64,000 bases of DNA from Bathymodiolus brooksi (GCA_963680875.1 OY804579.1:12725506-12789505); one strand, 5' to 3'; counted from the first letter of the stretch, positions 24,621 through 36,764 are shown. Numbers and translations: made by a program. The notes: generated by a model not told the origin, from the sequence alone.

Positions 24621-25018
24621 CATTGCAAAGACAAAGTGGGGGGAAGTAAATAGACAGCCAAACCAGTTAAAACTCTAGGGATATATTTTGGACATGATAA
24701 AGAAGAATGTGAAAAATCAAATTGGGAAAATAAAATAGAAAAAATGAATAATTTATTACTTTGTTTTATGGTCAAAAAGAAATTTAACAATCTTAGGGAA
24801 AATTTTGATAATCAAATCTTTAATTGTTCCTATATTTACATATGTGGCTAGTTCTTGTATTGTTTCAGAAAAATATAGGAAAGAAATAGATAGCAAATGC
24901 TTCAAATTTATTTGGAATAATAAACCTGATAAAGTAAAATGAAACACTGTAGTAGGGAAACTTGGAAATGGGGTCTTAAAATGATCGATATTCAAAGTTA
25001 CTTTATGTCTCTCAAAGC

Positions 25019-25209
25019 ATCTTGGGTAAGTAGACTTGTTAGTAATCAATTAGTTCATCTTGGGTAAGTAGACTTGTTAGTAATCAATTAGTTCATCTTG
25101 GGTAAGTAGACTTGTTAGTAATCAATTAGTTCATCTTGGGTAAGTAGACTTGTTAGTAATCAATTAGTTCATCTTGGGTAAGTAGACTTGTTAGTAATCA
25201 ATTAGTTGA
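25019..25209. repeat. 38-bp tandem repeat, 5 copies, inside the LINE
   Basis: Five consecutive 38-bp units (CTTGGGTAAGTAGACTTGTT...TTAGTTCAT) arise from LINE ORF2 sequence coding for 'SWVSRLVSNQL'. The unit is not a multiple of three, so the expansion itself destroys the frame. It must postdate or coincide with inactivation of this LINE copy. Confidence 0.9.
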
Positions 25210-25421
25210 TTGAAAAATTATACCATGTAAGTATTTTGCAAAATTAGGAAAAGAATGGTTAGTATTCTCACAGAATTTAGATAATATTACAGTCAACAAA
25301 TATACTAAACAGATTCCTGAATTTTATGGAGAAGTACTTCGAAGTTGGAACAAAATATGAGGTGGTCAAACTAGAACACCCTTAAATTTTGCAGACGTCA
25401 GAAAACAAATTATATGGGGAA

Positions 25422-26702
25422 CAGGGCTCACGTTGGAGGGCGAAGAAGTCGCCTTGTGAAGGTTGACTTTTGCTTTCTCGTTGGTCAAAAGCGAATTTCA
25501 AGTCGCCTTGTTATTTTGAAGTGTCGCCCTATGTCGCCGCCCGCGTATTTTCTTCACTTGTCATTTATGAAAATGTCGATATCGTGCACGTGTTTATTGA
25601 AATCTATCATATCCGTTGTTAAGTATTTTGAAAATGATTTTCTTGGAAAGTAATCCATTACCGTTTATAGAAACTTTAATTTCGTTCATTAGAGGTTTTG
25701 TTTATTGTTTATATATGCCCAGCTTAAAATAAAACTATTTGTTTTTCGTAAACAAACAACAATGGCGCCATTTTGGTAAGGGGATGCAATGCGGTACTGT
25801 GCTACGGGAAATGTTGACCAAACTTTTTGTCTGAAGCTACTTTCAACAAAACGAACTTTTGATTTATTTTTTCTCATTTCTGTGACATAAAATCATAGTT
25901 CTCATATCAAATATGTTCATATATGCGAAGATTGCAATTCAAAATTCGTTGAAATGCATGGGGTCGTTTCAGATATTTATCCATCCGCATTGGTATTTTA
26001 TACTCAACACCGGGTCAGTATTACGATCTGTCGAACTGTTTAATAACATACAGACATCTGTAAACGTTAACACATATCCAATTAAAAAATAAACTTTGAA
26101 CTACAGTAGCTTTCCTCCGTTGTTGCAATCTGATTTGAGGTCTGGCAAATTATAATTACAGCCTTTACTTTCTTCAGTTTTTGACTGAGTGGCAATTTAC
26201 ATTTGTGCTATATTTTCATTCCCTACTGTACTGTACTCCTATATATAGTTGGACCATTGAACAAATTGACAGAGACATCGTTCTTCTGCTGAAGATCACA
26301 CAAATATGAGTTATTACAATTTGTGTGGTATTGGATCACAACACAGTAATATTTCAAAAGGAAAAGGGGTGGGGGTACATATAAAAATCACTGGTATGTA
26401 AGACTCCAATAGTCAAGGTAGACAGAAATAAAAATGTGACATTGAATATACATTGTATGTCCTTTGTAAGAGGTAGTTATGAATAAAAAAACCCAGAACA
26501 ACTCAGTTCAGACAGCTTTTTAACTCATTACTAAATTTGGGCAGGGTAACCTCAGAGGGGTCGCGAAACAATGTTTCGATTAATCCCAATTAACTTCTCC
26601 CAGAAGTCTCCCCACTTCTCTCTGTTGTCTCCCACTTCTCCCTGTGAGCTCTCTGAAAGAGAAGTCACTTCTCCCTCTAATTTGAAAGTAGTGGGAGCCC
26701 TG
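25422..26702. mobile_element. Non-autonomous hAT transposon with 8-bp TSD (ATGGGGAA)
   Basis: The ends CAGGGCTCACG and GTGGGAGCCCTG (CAGGGCTCCCAC read inward) are inverted repeats of the hAT type. ATGGGGAA is exactly duplicated at 25414-25421 and 26703-26710, the standard hAT length. Subterminal repeats of 'gtcgcc' at the left and 'agaagt/cttctcc' at the right are present. The 1,281-bp body has no transposase frame; the short open frames at 25414-25653 and 25689-25877 are not recognisable. It interrupts the LINE, which continues in frame-related sequence on both sides. Confidence 0.9.
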
Positions 26703-26710
26703 ATGGGGAA

Positions 26711-27333
26711 ACAAATTTATCAAGTTTGATCACAAAACTCTGCTGTTTAATAATTGGATAAATAGTGATTTGATTTATGTAAATGATATATTAGATGAAA
26801 ATGGGGAGATATCACACAATTTTATTTTAAACCGTTTGAATAATAAATCCAATTGGATCACATAATTTACCATTATGAAAAAAGCAATTCCAAAAAAAAT
26901 GGGTAGATATAATTAAAACCGAAAATTCCAAAAAAAGTGTAGTCAATATTTAAAAAAATTATGTATTAATTAAGGGAAACCCTTTAAATTTTCAATCCTA
27001 TAGAATAATTTTTTTTATGAATTGCTTCTCAATGAGAAATTTACAAAACCGATTGGTTTTAATACATGGAATACCTATTTACAACAAGAACTACCAAAAT
27101 GTGAAACAGTATGTTATTTTATATTTAATTATTTAAGAGAAAATAAGTTGAAGGTTTTCAGATGGAAATTATCACATTTCATTATTCCTACTAAAAATTA
27201 CTTTTAAAATGGAAAATCATGAAAAATAGTTTATGCAATTTATGTAATATAGTGGAAGACTATATATAGTCACTACTTTATGACTTGTATTTTTTTTAAA
27301 GAGTTTTTGGAGAAAATAAAAGAATTGTTAAAC
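26711..27333 (+). pseudogene. LINE ORF2 C-terminal domain fragment
   Basis: Words such as LLFNNWINSDLIYVNDILDENG near 26738-26805 and, at 27022-27207, NTWNTYLQQELPKC and FRWKLSHFIIPTKNYF correspond to the domain after the reverse transcriptase in L1/Tx1 LINEs. They are followed by NSLCNLCN (Cys-rich) and a stop-laden continuation. The domain is interrupted at 27334 by a Helitron-like element and resumes at 32577. Confidence 0.75.
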
Positions 27334-30300
27334 CAGAGGCTCTCAAGAGCCTGTATCGTTCACCTGGTAATAAAAAAAAACAATTGGTCCTATGTAAAAA
27401 CTATGTCCTGCGTCATCTTGGAATTACGATCAACATAAAAAACACAAAGTTTGTAAAGGACCTTCCAATGATTGATGCACAGTTTAGGTTCAATCAGTGC
27501 AATAGCTTCAGAGAAGAATATATTTCTGTATTTTCCCCATATGGTTCTGTGTTAATACTATGACCTGTGGTGGCAGCCATCTTGGATTTCCGATCGGCAT
27601 AAAAAACAGGACCTTCCAATGATCATTCCTGGGCAGTTTGGTTTCAACTGTCCAAGTGGTTTCAGAGAAGAAGCATTTTGAAACATTTTTCCCATAGGGT
27701 CCAATGTTAAACTAAGTCCTGCCGTAGCCGCCATTTTGAATTTCATATCAGAATAAAAAACGTATGTTTTGTAGAGGACCATTCAATGAACATTCATGTA
27801 CAGTTTGGCTTTAATCATATTTGTAGTTTCTGAGAAGAAGGCATTTGAACATTTTCCCATAGGGTCCAATGTTAATCTATGTCCTGCGGTGGTGGCCATC
27901 TTGGATTTCCGATCGGCATAAAAAACACACACCTTGTAGAGGACCTTCCAATGATCATTCCTGGGCAGTTTGGTTTCAATTATCCAAGTGGTTTCAGAGA
28001 AGAAGCGTTTTGAAACATTTTCCCCATAGGGTCCAATGTTAAACTAAGTCCTGCCGTAGCCGCCATTTTGAATTTCATATCGGAACAAAAAACCTAAAGT
28101 TTGTAGAGGACCATCCAATGAACATTCTTGTACAGTTTGGCTTTAATCATATTTGTAGTTTCTGAGAAGAAGGCATTTGAACATTTTCCCATAGGGTCCA
28201 ATGTTAATCTATGTCCTGCGGTGGTGGCCATCTTGGATTTCAGATCGGCATAAAAAACACACACCTTGTAGAGGACCTTCCAATGATCATTCCTGGGCAG
28301 TTTGGTTTCAATTATCCAAGTGGTTTCAGAGAAGAAGCGTTTTGAAACATTTTTCCCATAGGGTCCAATGTTAAACTAAGTCCTGCCGTAGCCGCCATTT
28401 TGAATTTTATATCGGAACAAAAAATGCAAAGTTTGTAGAGGACCATCCAATGAACATTCATGTACAGTTTGGCTTTAATCATATTTGTAGTTTCTGAGAA
28501 GAAGGCATTTGAACATTTTCCCATAGGGTCCAATGTTAATCTATGTCCTGCGGTGGTGGCCATCTTGGATTTCCGACCGGCATAAAAAACAGAAAATTTG
28601 TAGAGGACCTTCCAATGATCATTCCTGGGCAGTTTGGTTTCAACTGTCCAAGTGGTTTCAGAGAAGAAGCATTTTGAAACATTTTTCCCATAGGGTCCAA
28701 TGTTAAACTAAGTCCTGCCGTAGCCGCCATTTTGAATTTCATATCGGAACAAAAAACGTAAAGTTTGTAGAGGACCATCCAATGAACATTCTTGTACAGT
28801 TTGGCTTTAATCATATTTGTAGTTTCTGAGAAGAAGGCATTTGAACATTTTCCCATAGGGTCCAATGTTAATCTATGTTCTGCGGTGGTGGCCATCTTGG
28901 ATTTCAGATCGGCATAAAAAAAACACACCTTGTAGAGGACCTTCCAATGATCATTCCTGGGCAGTTTGGTTTCAATTATCCAAGTGGTTTCAGAGAAGAA
29001 GCGTTTTGAAACATTTTTCCCATAGGGTCCAATGTTAAACTAAGTCCTGCCGTAGCCGCCATTTTGAATTTTATATCGGAACAAAAAACGCAAAGTTTGT
29101 AGAGGACCATCCAATGAACATTCATGTACAGTTTGGCTTTAATCATATTTGTAGTTTCTGAGAAGAAGGCATTTGAACATTTTCCCATAGGGTCCAATGT
29201 TAATCTATGTATTGCGGTGGTGGCCATCTTGGATTTCCGACCGGCATAAAAAACAGAAACTTTGTAGAGGACCTTCCAATAATCATTCCTGGGCAGTTTG
29301 GTTTCAACTGTCCAAGTGGTTTCAGAGATGAAGCATTTTGAAACATTTTTCCCATAGGGTCCAATGTTAAACTAAGTCCTGCCGTAGCCGCCATTTTGAA
29401 TTTCATATCGGAACAAAAAACGTATTGTTTGTAGAGAATCATCCAATGAACATTCATGTATAGTTTGGCTTTAATCATATTTGTAGTTTCTGAGAAGAAG
29501 GCATTTGAACATTTTCCCATAGGGTCCAATGTTAATCTATGTCCTGCAGTGGCGGCCATCTTGAATTTCCGATCGGCATAAAAAAACAGAAACTTTGTAG
29601 AGGACCTTCCAATGATCATTCCTGGGCAGTTTGGTTTCAATTATCCAAGTGGTTTCAGAGAAGAAGCGTTTTGAAACATTTTTCCCATAGGGTCCAATGT
29701 TAAACTAAGTCCTGCCGTAGCCGCCATTTTGAATTTCATACCAGAACAAAAAACGTAAAGTTTGTAGAGGACCATCTAATGAACATTCATGTACAGTTTG
29801 GCTTTAATCATATTTGTAGTTTCTGAGTAGAAGGCATTTGAATATTTTCCCATAGGGTCCAATGTTAATCTATGTCCTGCGGTGGCGGCCATCTTGGATT
29901 TCCGATCGGCATAAAAAACAGAAAATTTGTAGAGGACCTTCCAATGATCATTCCTGGGCAGTTTAGTTTCAACTGTCCAAGTGGTTTCAGAGAAGAAGCA
30001 TTTTGAAACATTTTTCCCATAGGGTCCAATGTTAAACTAAGTCCTGCCATAGCCGCCATTTTGAATTTCATACCAGAACAAAAAACGTAAAGTTTGTAGA
30101 GGACCATCTAATGAACATTCATGTACAGTTTGGCTTTAATCATAATTGTAGTTTCTGAGTAGAAGGCATTTGAACATTTTCCCATAGGGTCCAATGTTAA
30201 TCTATGTATTGCGGTGGTGGCCATCTTGGATTTCCGATCGGCATAAAAAACATAAAATTTGTAGAGGACCTTCCAATGATCATTCCTAGGCAGTTTGGTT

Positions 30301-32576
30301 TCAGAGAAGAAGCGTTTTGAAACATTTTTCCCATAGGGTCCAATGTTAAACTAAGTCCTGCCGTAGCCGCCATTTTGAATTTCATACCAGAACAAAAAAC
30401 GTAAAGTTTGTAGAGGACCATCTAATGAACATTCATGTACAGTTTGGCTTTAATCATATTTGTAGTTTCTGAGTAGAAGGCATTTGAATATTTTCCCATA
30501 GGGTCCAATGTTAATCTATGTCCTGCGGTGGCGGCCATCTTGGATTTCCGACCGGCATAAAAAACGGAAAATTTGTAGAGGACCTTCCAATGATCATTCC
30601 TGGGCAGTTTGGTTTCAACTGTCCAAGTGGTTTCAGAGAAGAAGCATTTTGAAACATTTTTCCCATAGGGTCCAATGTTAAACTAAGTTCTGCCGTAGCC
30701 GCCATTTTGAATTTCATATCGGAACAAAAAACCTTAAGATTGTAGAGGACCATCCAATGAACATTCATGTACAGTTTGGCTTTAATCATATTTGTAGTTT
30801 CTGAGAAGAAGGCATTTGAACATTTTCCCATAGGGTCCAATGTTAATCTATGTCCTGCAGTGGCGGCCATCTTGGATTTCCGATCGGCATAAAAAACATA
30901 AAATTTCTAGAGGACCTTCCAATGATCATTCCTAGGCAGTTTGGTTTCAATTATCCAAGTGGTTTCAGAGAAGAAGCGTTTTGAAACATTTTTCCCATAG
31001 GGTTCAATGTTAAACTAAGTCCTGCCGTAGCCGCCATTTTGAATTTCATACCGGAACAAAAAACGTAGAGTTTGTAGAGGACCATCTAATGAACATTCAT
31101 GTACAGTTTGGCTTTAATCATATTTGTAGTTTCTGAGTAGAAGGCATTTGAATATTTTCCCATAGGGTCCAATGTTAATCTATGTCCTGCGGTGGCGGCC
31201 ATCTTGGATTTCCGACCGGCATAAAAAACAGAAAATTTGTAGAGGACCTTCCAATGATCATTCCTGGGCAGTTTGGTTTCAACTGTCCAAGTGGTTTCAG
31301 AGAAGAAGCATTTTGAAACATTTTTCCCATAGGGTCCAATGTTAAACTAAGTCCTGCCGTAGCCGCCATTTTGAATTTCATATCGGAACAAAAAACCTTA
31401 AGATTGTAGAGGACCATCCAATGAACATTCATGTACAGTTTGGCTTTAATAATATTTGTAGTTTCTGAGAAGAAGGCATTTGAACATTTTCCCATAGGGT
31501 CCAATGTTAATCTATGTCCTGCGGTGGCGGCCATCTTGGATTTCCGACCGGCATAAAAAACAGAAAATTTGTAGAGGACCTTCCAATGATCATTCCTGGG
31601 CAGTTTGGTTTCAACTGTCCAAGTGGTTTCAGAGAAGAAGCATTTTGAAACATTTTTCCCATAGGGTCCAATGTTAAACTAAGTCCTGCCGTAGCCGCCA
31701 TTTTGAATTTCATATCGGAACAAAAAACCTTAAGATTGTAGAGGACCATCCAATGAACATTCATGTTCAGTTTGGCTTTAATAATATTTGTAGTTTCTGA
31801 GAAGAAGGCATTTGAACATTTTCCCATAGGGTCCAATGTTAATCTATGTCCTGCGGTGGCGGCCATCTTGGATTTCCGACCGGCATAAAAAACAGAAAAT
31901 TTGTAGAGGACCTTCCAATGATCATTCCTGGGCAGTTTGGTTTCAACTGTCCAAGTGGTTTCAGAGAAGAAGCATTTTGAAACATTTTTCCCATAGGGTC
32001 CAATGTTAAACTAAGTCCTGCCGTAGCCGCCATTTTGAATTTCATATCGGAACAAAAAACCTTAAGATTGTAGAGGACCATCCAATGAACATTCATGTAC
32101 AGTTTGGCTTTAATCATATTTGTAGTTTCTGAGAAGAAGGCATTTGAACATTTTCCCATAGGGTCCAATGTTAATCTATGTCCTGCGATGGCGGCCATCT
32201 TGGATTTCCGATCGGCATAAAAAACAGTAACTTGGTAAAGGACATTCCAATGATCATTCCTTTACAGTTTGGGTTCAGTCAGTTCATTAGTTTCGGAGAA
32301 GAAGATCTTTGAAATTTCAGCCAATCAGAGCATATTATTGGCCCTGGCAGCCATATTGAATATCCGACTGGAACGAAAAACAGTAACTTTGTAGAGGACC
32401 ATCCAAGGAACATTCCTGCTAAGTTCGTTTCCAATCGGCCAAGTGGTTTCGGAGAAGAAGCTTGAAATGTGAAAAGTTTACAGACGACAGACGACAGACG
32501 ACAGACGACAGACGACAGACGACGGACGCCAAGTGATGGCAATAGTTCACATGGACCTTTGGTCCAGGTGAACTAA
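27334..32576 (+). mobile_element. Helitron-like element (type 1) with ~14 dimeric 332-bp repeats, copy 2
   Basis: The left end CAGAGGCTCTCAAGAGCCTG with TTCACCTGG and the right hairpin CATGGACC-TTT-GGTCCAGGTG with CTAA at 32573-32576 match the copy at 2079-7950. The interior is about fourteen 332-bp A+B dimers; open frames of the same 119 codons begin exactly 332 bp apart (31175, 31507, 31839). Just before the tail a heptamer CAGACGA is tandemly repeated about six times (32479-32522), a copy-specific expansion. It interrupts the LINE C-terminal domain. No protein is encoded. Confidence 0.82.
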
Positions 32577-32741
32577 AAAGAGTGGAATAGGAAATGATAT
32601 AACTTTATATCATTTTTTATTACATACTTAGTTCAAATAAAGGCATTTTTGTATGACCAATATGACCGGAAGTAAACTGTCCATATTTTCACACCCCGGG
32701 AAAATAACCGGTTATTGGATTACTACAAGATCATTTCCATA

Positions 32742-32952
32742 TCGAGGCCCATATTGGCCCGGGCCAATATGGGCCTCGACTTCGTCTCAGGCCAATATGG
32801 GTGTCTCTTTTCTAGATGTCGGAAGTATGTAATAAATAGTTTAATACATGGGCATTTCCATATTGGCCTGGTTATCATCCCTCGACCCATATTGGCCCTC
32901 GACTCCATCTCGGGATCATAACCAGGCCAATATGGAAATGCCCATGTATTAA
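32742..32952. repeat. Palindrome cluster with CCCATATTGGCCC units
   Basis: A 38-bp perfect palindrome without a spacer occupies 32742-32779 (half-site TCGAGGCCCATATTGGCCC). A second inverted repeat has ~41-bp arms at 32841-32881 and 32912-32952 (TTAATACATGGGCATTTCCA and its complement, one mismatch). CCATATTGGCC recurs between them. The block lies within the LINE 3' region and is flanked by PTEN intron. It could form cruciforms or be a small foldback element. Confidence 0.85.
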
Positions 32953-33054
32953 TCTGTATGTATTGGGTTATAAAATATTCGATAAAAGCTATTATGGAAA
33001 TGCCCATGTATTAATCTGTATGTATTGGGTTATAAAATATTCGATAAAAGCTAT
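32931..33054. repeat. 62-bp direct tandem duplication
   Basis: The segment beginning ATGGAAATGCCCATGTATTA and ending GATAAAAGCTATT occurs twice in immediate succession. It fuses the right arm of the palindrome with LINE C-terminal sequence, so it arose after the palindromic insertion. Confidence 0.9.
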
Positions 33055-33385
33055 TGTGACTTCAATTATTTTCTTACAATCATTGGATTTTCAATATATA
33101 AGGCATATTACATTTCAGAGCAAAAAACTAAAAGACTTGATGTTTACTCATTGTTTGTTAGGGAATACCTTCAAATATATGGTGGAAATAAAATATTCAG
33201 AAAAGTTCATTTCTAAAAAGACTACAGAATTATTTGTAAACTATTTGAATACGAATTATTTTAATATAATTGTGTCTATAAATTTCTCTATATTTATATT
33301 ATATATATTGTTTCATAAGAAGCTTGGGCTTATGAAGTTGGTAGTAACAAGCATTTGAATAAAATATTATTGTTGTTAAAAAAAA
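33025..33385 (+). pseudogene. LINE ORF2 C-terminal end and 3' UTR
   Basis: From 33025 the frame reads MGYKIFDKSYCDFNYFLTII and GFSIYKAYYISEQKTKRLDV, a pattern typical of the very end of Tx1/L1 ORF2 proteins, ending near 33216. The A-rich tail with AATAAAA at 33358 and eight A's at 33379 marks the 3' end of the LINE. The next base begins a satellite array. Confidence 0.7.
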
Positions 33386-33405
33386 CCAATACCTTGGGAA
33401 ATGTA

Positions 33406-35126
33406 AGCTGTCAATCATTGTAAGAAAATCATGTTACATCAGAGAAGTGGCAAATTTAACCTGTCAATCATTGTAAGAAAATCATGTTACATCACAGAAG
33501 AGGCAAATTAAACCTGTCAATCATTGTAAGAAAATCATGTTACATCACAGAAGTGGTAAATTTAACCTGTCAATCATTGTAAGAAAATCATGTTACATCA
33601 CTGAAGTGGTAAATTTAACTTGTCAATCATTGTAAGAAAATCATGTTACATCAGAGAAGTGGCAAATTTAACCTGTCAATCATTATAAGAAAATCATGTT
33701 ACATCACAGAAGTGGCACATTTAACCTGCCAATCATTGCAAGAAAATCATGTTTCATCACAGAAGTGGCAAATTTAATCTGTCAATCATTGTAAGAAAAT
33801 CATGTTACATCAGAGAAGTGGCAAATTTAACCTGTCAATCATTATAAGAAAATCATGTTACATCACAGAAGTGGAAAATTTAACCTGTCAATCATTGTAA
33901 GAAAATCATGTTACATCACAGAAGTGGCAAATTTAACCTGTCAATCATTGTAAGAAAATCATGCTACATCACAGAAGTGGCAAATTTAACCTGTCAATCA
34001 TTGTAAGAAAATCATGTTACATCACAGAAGTGGTAAATTTAACTTGTTAATCATTGTAAGAAAATCATGTTACATCATAGAAGTGGCAAATTTAATCTGT
34101 CAATCATTGTAAGAAAATAATGTTACATCAGAGAAGTGGCAAATTTAACCTGTCAATCATTGTAAGAAAATCATGTTACATCAGAGAAGTGGCAAATTCA
34201 ACCTGTCAATCATTGTAAGAAAATCATGTTACATCAGAGAAGTGGCAAATTTAACATGTCAATCATTGTAAGAAAATCATGTTACATCAGAGAAGTGGCA
34301 AATTTAACCTGTCAATCATTGTAAGAAAATCATGTTATATCACAGAAGTGGTAAATTTAACCTGTCAATCATTGCAAGAAAATCATATTTCATCAGAGAA
34401 GTGGAAAATTTAGCCTGTCAATCATTATAAGAAAATCATGTTACATCACAGAAGTGGCAAATTTAACCTGTCAATCATTGTAAGAAAATCATGCTACATC
34501 ACAGAAGTGGCAAATTTAACCTGTCAATCATTGTAAGAAAATCATGTTACATCACAGAAGTGGTAAATTTAACTTGTCAATCATTGTAAGAAAATCATGT
34601 TACATCATAGAAGTGGCAAATTTAATCTGTCAATCATTGTAAGAAAATAATGTTACATCAGAGAAGTGGCAAATTTAACCTGTCAATCATTGTAAGAAAA
34701 TCATGTTACATCAGAGAAGTGGCAAATTCAACCTGTCAATCATTGTAAGAAAATCATGTTACATCAGAGAAGTGGCAAATTTAACATGTCAATCATTGTA
34801 AGAAAATCATGTTACATCAGAGATGTGGCAAATTTAACCTGTCAATCATTGTAAGAAAATCATGTTATATCACAGAAGTGGCAAATTTAACCTGTCAATC
34901 ATTGCAAGAAAATCATATTTCATCAGAGAAGTGGCAAATTTAATCTGTCAATCATTGTAAGAAAATCATGTTACATCACAGAAGTGGCAAATTTAGCATG
35001 TCAATCATTGTAAGAAAATCATGTTACATCACAGAAGTGGCAAATTTAACCTGTCAATCATTGTAAGAAAATCATGTTACATCACAGAAGTGGCAAATTT
35101 AACCTGTCAATCATTGTAAGAAAATC
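33406..35126. repeat. 53-bp satellite, ~32 copies, with 530-bp higher-order repeat
   Basis: Units of 53 bp (CCTGTCAATCATTGTAAGAA ... GTGGCAAATTTAA) run without a break from the LINE tail to a Helitron-like fragment. Variant units recur at a distance of 530 bp, ten units: ATGCTACATC at 33961 and 34491 is one marker. This shows a block duplication within the array. The 53-bp length equals that of the unrelated array at 1-375. Non-coding. Confidence 0.95.
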
Positions 35127-35433
35127 TAATAGATGCTTCCTGTCATGTTTCGGTTAATTTGGCCAAGCGGTTTCAGAGGAGGAGATTTTTAGAAATTGGC
35201 CAATCAGAAACAATAATTGCCTGTGGAGGGCCATGTTTGGTAATGGATCATAACAAAATGTGCGCTCTTTAGACAGGACCTTCCATAGATGCTTCCTACT
35301 AAGTTTCAGTTCATTTGGCTGATGGGTTTCAGAGGAAAAGATTAAAATGTGAAAAGTTAACAGATGACAGACAACAAACGACGGACCCCAAGTGATGCCA
35401 AAAGCCCACATTACCTTTGGCAAGGTGAGCTAA
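35127..35433 (+). mobile_element. Helitron-like element (type 2), 5'-truncated
   Basis: About two monomers (GATGCTTCCTGTCATGTTTC, AGGGCCATGTTTGG) and the conserved tail (AAAATGTGAAAAGTTAAC ... AAGTGATGCCAAAAG) end in the TTACCTTTGGCAAGGTGAG hairpin and CTAA at 35430-35433. The 5' hairpin is missing; the element abuts the 53-bp satellite directly. Confidence 0.75.
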
Positions 35434-35589
35434 AAAGAATATTGAAATTTGAATACCTACATGTAATGTATAGTATAAATATGTTACACTATATCAGCAT
35501 TAGTTAATTTCTAAGGGAGATAATGGCAAGTGTTATCTTTCTTTTAACAGTTTAATGCAAGAGTTATCTCCCTTCTAACAGCTTACTAC

Positions 35590-36764
35590 AATGGAGAAGT
35601 TTTTTTGGTTTTTTTTAGAAATCAACCAATCAGAAACAGGAATTGCCTGTGGCGGCCATGTTTGTTAACTGATCGGGATGAAATTAGCACTATTTATAGA
35701 GGACCTTCCAAGGATGCTTCCTACCAAGTTATGATTCATTTGGCAAAGCGGTTTTAGAGGAGATGATTTTTTAGAAATCAACCAATCAGAAACAAGAATT
35801 GTCTGTGGTGGCCATGTTTGTTAACGGATCGGAACTAAATGAGCAATCTTTATAGAGAATCTTCCAAGGATATTTTCTACCATGTTTCGATTCATTTGGC
35901 CAAGCGGTTTCAGAGGAGAAGATTTTTTTTAGAAATTAACTAATCAGAAACAAGAATTTCCTGTGGCGGCCATGTTTGTTAATGGATAAAAACGAAATGA
36001 GCAATCTCTATAGAGGACCTTCCATAGATGCTTCATACCACGTTTCATATTATTTAGCCAAGAGGCTTCAGAGGAAAAGCTGTTTTAGAATCGACCAATA
36101 AGAAACAAGAATTGCCTGTGGTAGCCATATTTGTTAATGGATCGGGATAAAATGAGCAAGCTTTATAGAAGACCTCCCATAGATGCATCCTACCAAGTTT
36201 TGGTTCATTTGGTCAAGCGATTTCAGAGGAGAAGACTTTTAAAAATAGGCCAATCAGAAACAAGAATTGCCTGTGGTGGCCATTTTTGTTTACGGATCGG
36301 GTCGAAATGAGCAATCGCAACAGAGAACTTTCCATAGTTGCTTCCTACCAATTTTCGAATCATTTGGCTAAACGGTTTCAGAGGAGAAGAATCTAAAAAA
36401 TCATGGTGGCCATGTTTGTTAACGGATCGGGACAGAATGAGCAATCTTTATTGAGGACCTTCCATAGATGCTTCCTATCAAGTTTCGGTTCATTTGGCCA
36501 AGCGGTTTCAGAGGAGAAGATTTTTTCAAATAGGCCAATCAGAAACAAGAATTGCCTGTGGCGGCCATGTTTATTAATGGATCGGGACGAAATGAGCAAT
36601 CTTTATAGAAGACCTTCCATAGATGCTTCCTACCAAGTTTCAGTTTATTTGGCTGGGTTTCAGAGGAGAAGATTAAAATGTGAAAAGTTAACGGACGACA
36701 GACGACGGAAGACGGACGCCAAGTGATGGCAAAAGCTCACCTTGCCTTTGGCAAGGTGAGCTAA
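35590..36764 (+). mobile_element. Helitron-like element (type 2), 5'-truncated
   Basis: About seven ~155-bp monomers lead to the conserved tail, a GCTCACCTTGCC-TTT-GGCAAGGTGAGC hairpin and CTAA at 36761-36764. No 5' hairpin is recognised. The preceding 35434-35589 holds 'gagttatctccctt' sequence of no clear affiliation. It ends ~110 bp from the splice donor of PTEN exon 7. Confidence 0.75.

Larger units (their letters stand above)
15700..33385 (+). mobile_element. Dead Tx1/L1-like LINE retrotransposon, broken by nested insertions
   Basis: Fragments in order and on one strand are: CCHC-type ORF1 (15799-17029), APE-type endonuclease (18024-19226), reverse transcriptase (23575-24620), linker (24621-25421), C-terminal domain (26711-27333, 32577-32660 and 32955-33220) and an A-rich 3' end with AATAAAA at 33358-33383. 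Insertions between them are at 17189-17764, 19227-20758, 20973-21753, 22292-22540, 25422-26702 and 27334-32576, plus palindromic sequence at 32742-32952. Removing them leaves roughly 6 kb, the size of a full LINE. Frameshifts and stops are frequent, so it is long dead. It lies antisense to PTEN in its 27-kb intron. The left boundary is approximate. Confidence 0.85.

Noticed and set aside
32963..33358. 131-codon frame as a gene
   Set aside because: It is an out-of-frame reading of the LINE ORF2 C-terminus; the neighbouring frame from 33025 carries the recognisable LINE pattern.
33406..35126. CRISPR array
   Set aside because: Units are contiguous 53-bp tandem repeats with no unique spacers, in a eukaryotic context with no cas genes.
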